A stretch of DNA of 23,497 nt from Pigoraptor vietnamica (lineage: Eukaryota > Opisthokonta > Filasterea). Below, piece after piece: positions 17,770 through 23,497 of the stretch. The stretch is from positions 1 through 23,497 of the forward strand of contig CALSCQ010001276.1 of assembly GCA_943704525.1 (NCBI GenBank). Direction: 5' to 3'. Position numbers and translations under genes: made by a program. Within the stretch, counting starts at the first letter, position 1. Each line of letters opens with the position of its first letter. The notes beneath the pieces are model-generated. The model was not told the DNA's origin. It saw only the letters and a list, made by a program, of their open reading frames with translations, and ran no database searches.

Positions 17770-18026
17770 TGTGCATAGTTGGCTATTTCTATTAGCTGCG
17801 GCGTAGCGTCGGCGGTTGTTGGGCGTGCGTGCGCGCGAAATGAACTTTCAAACCGCGTATTTCGCAATCTTCCGCCTCTTATTTCGTCGAACTACGGCTC
17901 GGTGGCCACAGTGGTCCCGTGGCGTCGGCAATGCCCCTGTCTGATTGACTGTCTCGCTTGCCCCTCGACGCCCTGAATACTGTGCTGGAGGTATGCAGGA
18001 GCTGCTGGCCCGGGAAAATCGGGGTG

Positions 18027-18181
<155 letters not shown>

Positions 18182-18277
18182 AGCTCACACAGTGCCTCCG
18201 AACATTGCACTTGCCCTTCGTCTGCCCCGGCTTACTGTGCCATTGAACCCTTTGCCGTGTCCTGTGTAACAACTATT

Positions 18278-18283
18278 AATAAA
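18278..18283 (+). terminator. Possible polyadenylation hexamer of the CaaX-protein gene
   Basis: AATAAA on the plus strand, about 510 bp past the stop codon and beyond the (CA)n tract. If used, the 3' UTR would contain the repeat. No nearer canonical hexamer was seen. Confidence 0.3.
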
Positions 18284-18496
18284 CGTTGCCAGCCGAGAGT
18301 GCGTTGTCCGCGCCAAACTGAACAGTGTTGTTCGAAACATGGAACGTCAGCCCTTAGGAGAAACCAAATTCTGAAATGAAAAAAAAGTAAAAGGAGAGAG
18401 AATAAAAGAATACGAAGAGGGTAGATGCCCTGTGCTAACGACTGTATTGAAGCACCGTAGTACCAGCATGACCGCAGGGGGTCAGCAGCCGATGGC

Positions 18497-21400
18497 TCAG
18501 TCCCACTCGTCCTCCGCCACGCCCTCCATGAGGTCCTGAGGGAGAGTGTCGCCCGCGCGCTCGCTCAGCGTGGCAACCATTGCGTTGAGGAGCTGTGAAG
18601 GAAAGTGGCGTGTCAGATAAAGTACAGACAGTCGCTCACTCTGAGTTACGTGTCACAGATGCTGTGTTGTGGGGGGAAATCCGACTGCCCTGTGACGAAT
18701 AATGTCTCTTGTGCGCACGTGCGCCGTGTGTGTGTGTGCGTGCGTGGGTGCGTGTATTGTGTGTTGCGTGTGCGTGCGAGAAGATTTCTCCACGCACCTT
18801 CTCCTTTTTCTCCTCAGGTGTGTCCTCCTTCGGATTGAACGCGGCAAACTTGCGCTCCTTCGGCGCTTCCACGGGCGCTTCCGACACTGCAAAGGCAAGG
18901 AAAAACGATTAGCAACCACAGAAACGCAGGGAAGGAAGGAAATGAAAACAGCAACACACGACACAACCAAGGCCACAGTCACAAACGACCGCCATGCGCG
19001 AGTGTCGGCGGGCGAAGCAAAAACAAGTATTATTTGCAGGGGAAAAAAAAAGTTCATAAACGTTGAGTAAAAATGAAAAATATGACAGTCGCGGCCACGC
19101 ACTAAAGCGTGTTTCAGATAGACAGCCCCGCACAACACGGGTGACTTACGCTTCTTCATCCCGGCCGGGAGCAGCGAGACGCGCGGCTGGACCTTGTCGC
19201 TGCCCGCGAACCACTCGGCTGCGTCGTGCGCCGGCAGCCACTTTTGCACTGTGTCGGGGAACACATCGTCCTGGAAGTACTCTTTCTGCAAGCGCAACAA
19301 AGTTCGATACTCCGTCAGTGGATTGCAAGTGTTACGCAAGAATAGCAGCCCGATGGGGGTCCTCAGTCATCGTGTTAGACATGCACGACATACGACATAC
19401 ACACGCAACATAACGCATAGCACACGAGCCGCCCACGCAGCACACACACACACATGCCCGCTCATACACACGCAACACACAACACGCCCGACATACACAC
19501 GCAGCACAAAAACACAGCACACGCTCTCATGGAGAGCAAGGACGCGCAAGAGGTGCTCCCTCTTCGCGTGGGACCGGATGACGATCACGATCAAGGACGC
19601 GCAGGCGCAACACACAACACGCCCCCGCTCATGCACACGCAACACACGGCTCAGCACACTAGGCGCACCTTCGTGCGGGGAACGTGGATGCCGATGACCT
19701 CAATCGTCGACTGCGACAGCTTGAGAATGCGCAGAAACTCGACGTTCTTGACGTCGCACACGTTCTTCGGGAGGAAGGCGACGCCCTGTTGGATCACGTT
19801 CGTCTTGTACGGGGGGATGGGGTGCGCGTACGGAGCGTCGTTCGCAATCTCAAAGCAGTGAATGCTCGTGTCGCCCTGCGCGAGTGTCGCACAGAACGAA
19901 TTGTGAGCGCACGATTATGGGTGTGTGCGCGCATGTGCGTCTCTGCGTGTCAATCTCGCAACACATGGGACCCGTGGGATGAGACCATAAAGAGATAACG
20001 AACCGCTGCGTACACTGCTACTCAGAATGGAGGGACGCAGAGATCTCAGTTCGTGGAAGTAAGTCATAGGGTTGAACCCTCATCGACTCCCGCAGAGGGA
20101 AGCAGAGAGAGAGAGAGAGCACTCACCCGTCCATTGAGGAAGAGGAGGCCCGTGTCTTCGTCGTAGTGCGGCACAAGCACCGCAGGCGACACATCTACGT
20201 TGGCCGTTCCAATGGGCGACGAAATGTCGTCAGCCTTGAAGATGAACACTTGGCGCTCGCTCGACCTGCGCACGCATCCGAAAGCACAAGTGAGTCGCGT
20301 GAGCATTGTGTGTGTGGCCCGAGAAATCCACGTCGACGGAAAGGGGCGGACGGTCGTGGAATGGCGTTGTTGAAGCAGAGGAAAGCACAAGAGAGGGTGT
20401 TGTGTGTTTGCAACGCACCTATCGAAGCCGGTCGTGGCAATGTAGCCCGTGTTCCCGAGCCATGCCACGCGGGAGCCGCGCGATCCGACGTGGTTGTTGC
20501 CGGTCTGCGAGAGCGGCAGCGTTAGATAGGTTGTGCATGTGTCTGTGTGCGTATGCGTGTGTGCATATGCGTGTGTGCTTGTGCGTATGCGTGTGTGCAT
20601 GTGTGTGTGTGTGTGCGTGTGCGCGCATATATGTGTGCATGCGTGTGTGAGAGTGTGCATGTGCGAGTGTGTGCGTGCGTGCGCGTGTAATGTGTGCATG
20701 AGTGCGTGCGCCCCTGAGGGACCCTGGCCCTCCCATTCAGCCGACCTGCAGCAGCTTCCCCGTGCGCGCATCGAATATCCGCAGGAGCTTGTCCTTGGCA
20801 ACCGTTGCGAGGAGCTTTCCGTCGGGGCTGAACTCCATCCCGAAGAGCTGGAGAGACAGAATAAGCGTTGCCGCCGAAAATGAGTAACGAGTACGTAACA
20901 AAGGCCATATCACAATAGCAAGCACACAAGAACCAAGAAAAAAATAAAGACCGAAAGGACCGCACACAGGTTACGGGAACGTACATAACTCACACAGATG
21001 CAAACGCGCACTATCCTACCACGGACAGCAATACACTGCACACAAGCGCGCCAACGCGCATGCACGCACGCACCTGGTCGCCGTGGCCCTCGATCGTGAT
21101 GAGCTCCTTTCCGGTGGAAAGGTCCCACAGCTTGACGAGGAAATCGTAGCCGGCCGTTGCGACGACGTCCCTGGCAGTCGTGTGGAAGCGGATCACGTTG
21201 ATCTGAGAAAGAAAAAAAGACGGCGTTGTGAGTTGAAGCGTGTAGCCCAAAAGTCGCCAACAGACGGACGTCTTGCGACAAGACAATCGCTGCACGCAAG
21301 GGCGTTGCGCATGTGTAGCACACGACATGAACGGGGTGTTTTCAAAGCACGCGCGATTTTGCGCTCTAATACAAGACGAGTAGACCCACCTTCTGCTTGT

Positions 21401-23052
21401 GGCCGACGAGGCGCTGCGCAGGCTCCGACACGGTTTCCTTGATTCCGCCCTCGGGGATCTTCCACACGCGGAGAGAGCAGTCCTCGGTTGCTGTCGGGCA
21501 TTGAGTGGGTGAGGTCACACCGCGAGGGCAAGCCAATAGGACGATAAGTCATGAGCGTGCGCGGCCTGCGTTCGTGCCGTGAAGGCGCTTGCGTATTCGT
21601 GTGTGTGGTAGCGTGTCGTTGTGTGTTAGAGTGTGTGAAAGTAGCATGTGGGTGGGTGGGTGGGCGTGCATGCACGTGCGAACAGCAGCCCTCCATTCGC
21701 GCAATACCGCGCAGACATACCGACGACAATCATCGACTCGTCAAACGGATTCAGCGCAAAGTCAAGGACAGCCGAGCCGTTCTGCAGAACAGGCGGAGAG
21801 TTGCCGACGCGCGGGTTGGGCGCGAGTGGCAGCACGCACACTTGGCCACCGGGGCCGGTGAGAGGGAACGCAACAAACTTGGTGTTGGCCTGTGGAAGCA
21901 TGGTTCAGCTTAGATCAAATACAGTGGCCCATCGACCCCACTAGTAAGTTAGGAAGATGGGAGTTGAGGGTTCATCATAGGGCGTGTGCGTATGTGTGTG
22001 TGTGTGTGTGTGTGCGCGTGTGTGCGCGCGTGTGTCTGCTTGCGTGCGTGCGTGCGTCAGTGCCTGTGTTTTGGGGAAATACACGCACTGCACAGCGCGC
22101 AGCCACGTAAGCGCACCTGGAGAACGTTGGCCTCTCCCGGGAGCGCGGGGCTGAGTCCCACAATTCCGTCAATGTTGTTGCGCTTGTGCTGCGGAATGCC
22201 CTCAATGTGATTGAATTTGGACTGCCGCTTCACCTGGCGCATCGTCGCTGGAGAGCGCGGCGGCTCCTGTGAATGCACGCACGGGAAGAGCGGAAGGGGG
22301 TCAGCAACTACTGCGGGCGCTCACACAAACGCACATGGACAATTGGAGGAAGACGGTCAGCAACTGCCGCAGGCCGCCAACGCAACACACATGGACAAGC
22401 GAGAGGACGAGGAGGGCCACCAACAAGTTCACACTGGATAATACTAGAGAGGTCACTCGGTATCGAGGGCGATGGAATGTGTGCGCACGTGCGTGGGGTG
22501 GCGAGCGACAACGACCACTGCGAACGTGACCAGCAACCCACAGGGGACGCGGCAGGGCTGGCTGTGCTGCCGCCAACTGAGAGCGCCGCCATTGGCTTCT
22601 GGATGTCGGCGGCGCGGGCAGGCGCGGGCGACGCAGGCCCGGGGGACGACGGCGCGACAGCGGATGCAGAGGGCGTAAGCGACGACGAGGCCGACGAAGG
22701 CGCAGGGGCAGCAGATGCGGACGAGACGGGCGCGCCGGATGACTTGGGGCGCTTAGCGGGGTCGAGTGGGATGCGCGACTGCGTGCCGTTCTCGCCCGCG
22801 GCCCACGCGGATGCGCCAATGGGAGCGATGCCGGAGAGGGTGTCGGGGAAGAGGTCGTCATGGAACTCGCGGTGAGACTGAAAGCGGTTGCGGTGGGTGA
22901 GCGAGGGGCGCGGCAGACACACAGAAGCAGAGCATGCAGATATCGGCCATACAACGAAAAGGACACCACACGCTGACAAAAATATCGACGGGCAGCGGAG
23001 TCTCTTTGGGGGATACCGAGTTTGTGCGAGTGTGCGTGTGTGTGTGTGCGTA

Positions 23053-23148
<96 letters not shown>

Positions 23149-23332
23149 GTGTGTTTGGGGGAAAGGGTATGTGTGTGAGTGCCCACCTTGCGCGGCACTT
23201 CGTACGAGATGGGCACGACGGCCTGCTTTGTGAGCTTCAGAAGGCGCACCACTTCGCACGCCATGACGTCGACGGCGCGCTTCGGGACAATCGTCATGCC
23301 ATAGTTGGGCGAGTCGGTCGCCGTCACGGGCG
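18497..23332 (-). CDS. CORO7: Coronin-7 (POD-1 type, two beta-propellers), 3' part of gene
   Basis: WD40 protein of actin and Golgi traffic. Thirteen visible exons, all in phase: 23332-23187, 22877-22542, 22266-22117, 21889-21721, 21490-21390, 21202-21074, 20847-20746, 20504-20419, 20265-20127, 19875-19669, 19285-19150, 18886-18798, 18592-18497; 627 codons plus a split one. The first propeller ends with GMTIVPKRAVDV...EVPRK and FHDDLFPDT. An Ala/Ser/Pro-rich linker of about 85 residues follows. The second propeller starts QVKRQSKFNHIEG and holds WD-type blades (VWKIPEG, LVKLWDLSTGKEL, LRIFDARTGKLL). It ends KEYFQDDVFPDT, a charged segment, then LLNAMVATL, LPQD and EGVAEDEWD at the stop. That tail matches human CORO7 closely and is the Arp2/3-type acidic motif. 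Two copies of the F-DD-FPDT hallmark prove the tandem type. Donors vary (GTGCGY, GTGGGY, GTAAGT, one GTCGGC at 20745). The first propeller lies beyond the right edge. Confidence 0.95.
18716..18782. repeat. TG-rich tract in last coronin-7 intron
   Basis: Degenerate GTGTGTGCGTGCG words within the intron 18797-18593; CA-type on the coding strand. Confidence 0.8.
19380..19660. repeat. CA-rich degenerate tract in coronin-7 intron
   Basis: ACACACGCAACACA-like words across the intron 19668-19286, interrupted by a non-repetitive patch (about 19530-19600) in which CAAGGACGCGCA occurs twice. TG-type on the coding strand, unlike the other coronin introns. Confidence 0.8.
20521..20705. repeat. TG-rich degenerate tract in coronin-7 intron
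   Basis: GTGTGTGCGTATGCGTGTGTGC-like words fill most of the intron 20745-20505, up to the acceptor region. Confidence 0.85.
21583..21675. repeat. TG-rich and GGTGGGTGGG tract in coronin-7 intron
   Basis: Degenerate TG words followed by TGGGTGGGTGGGTGGGCG, a short tetranucleotide run, in the intron 21720-21491. Confidence 0.75.
21985..22062. repeat. TG-rich tract in coronin-7 intron
   Basis: TGTGTGTGTG and GTGCGTGCGTGCGTG runs in the intron 22116-21890. Confidence 0.85.
23030..23155. repeat. (TG)n microsatellite in coronin-7 intron
   Basis: Nearly pure TG from about 23055 to 23146 with degenerate flanks, in the intron 23186-22878. CA-type on the coding strand. Confidence 0.95.
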
Positions 23333-23479
23333 CTGTGCGAGGGTCGAGGGTGTGGGATTGGGTCGACAGTCGCTTGCAGAAACGCGCAGATAGAGTGCAA
23401 GCGGAGGAGAGAGTGGGCGCGTTTCTGAAAGGTTCGACAACCAGCGCAGGAGTGGAGAGAAGGTGGGAGAATAGCCCCA

Positions 23480-23497
23480 GGGGGGGGGGGGGGGGGG
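23480..23497. repeat. Terminal poly-G run (right contig end)
   Basis: Eighteen consecutive G end the window inside a coronin-7 intron, mirroring the G run at base 1. Confidence 0.7.

Overview
This is nuclear DNA of an intron-rich, GC-rich eukaryote, most likely a free-living or parasitic protist. The grounds are many short spliceosomal introns (about 70-400 nt, GT-AG with donors of the GTGNGT/GTRNGT kind), gene families shared with animals, amoebae and other protists (coronin-7, endonuclease V, a DHHC palmitoyltransferase, AMMECR1), a Crinkler-like nuclease-kinase fusion, and dinucleotide (CA)n/(TG)n tracts in introns and spacers. I cannot name the species. Both ends are runs of G that fall inside introns, so the window looks like a complete contig that stops in low-complexity sequence.

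Layout, left to right: (1) 56-917 minus, the 5' part of a ZDHHC2/15/20-type palmitoyltransferase. (2) A 330-bp divergent spacer. (3) 1247-4145 plus, F-box/LRR/ARM-like gene 'A', open for 860 codons, then frameshifted. (4) 4146-8430, a foreign block lying inside gene A: the 5' half of an AMMECR1 gene (minus), about 1.1 kb of CA-rich satellite, and a complete five-exon gene (5708-8423 plus) for a coiled coil + PD-(D/E)xK nuclease-like domain + protein kinase. (5) 8431-9076 plus, the 3' end of an F-box/LRR/ARM gene, most simply the rest of gene A. (6) 9496-12993 minus, paralogue 'B', nearly whole, tail-to-tail with A. (7) 13306-15046 minus, a complete seven-exon endonuclease V gene. (8) 15890-17769 plus, a six-exon gene for a low-complexity protein with a CaaX tail and many kinase consensus sites. 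(9) 18497-23332 minus, the last 13 visible exons of coronin-7, ending in the Arp2/3-type acidic tail EDEWD.

The main result is the nested structure of 1247-9076. A member of a local F-box-like family has been split by a block carrying a truncated AMMECR1 gene, a potentially Z-forming CA satellite and an intact Crinkler-like nuclease-kinase gene. The paralogue B, a few hundred bases away in inverted orientation, lets both junctions be placed within about 20 bp. The other genes are ordinary housekeeping or cytoskeletal loci with no obvious functional link to the block. Exon models were built by hand: reading frame and phase were checked at every junction, and protein similarity was judged from memory of the families without any database search.
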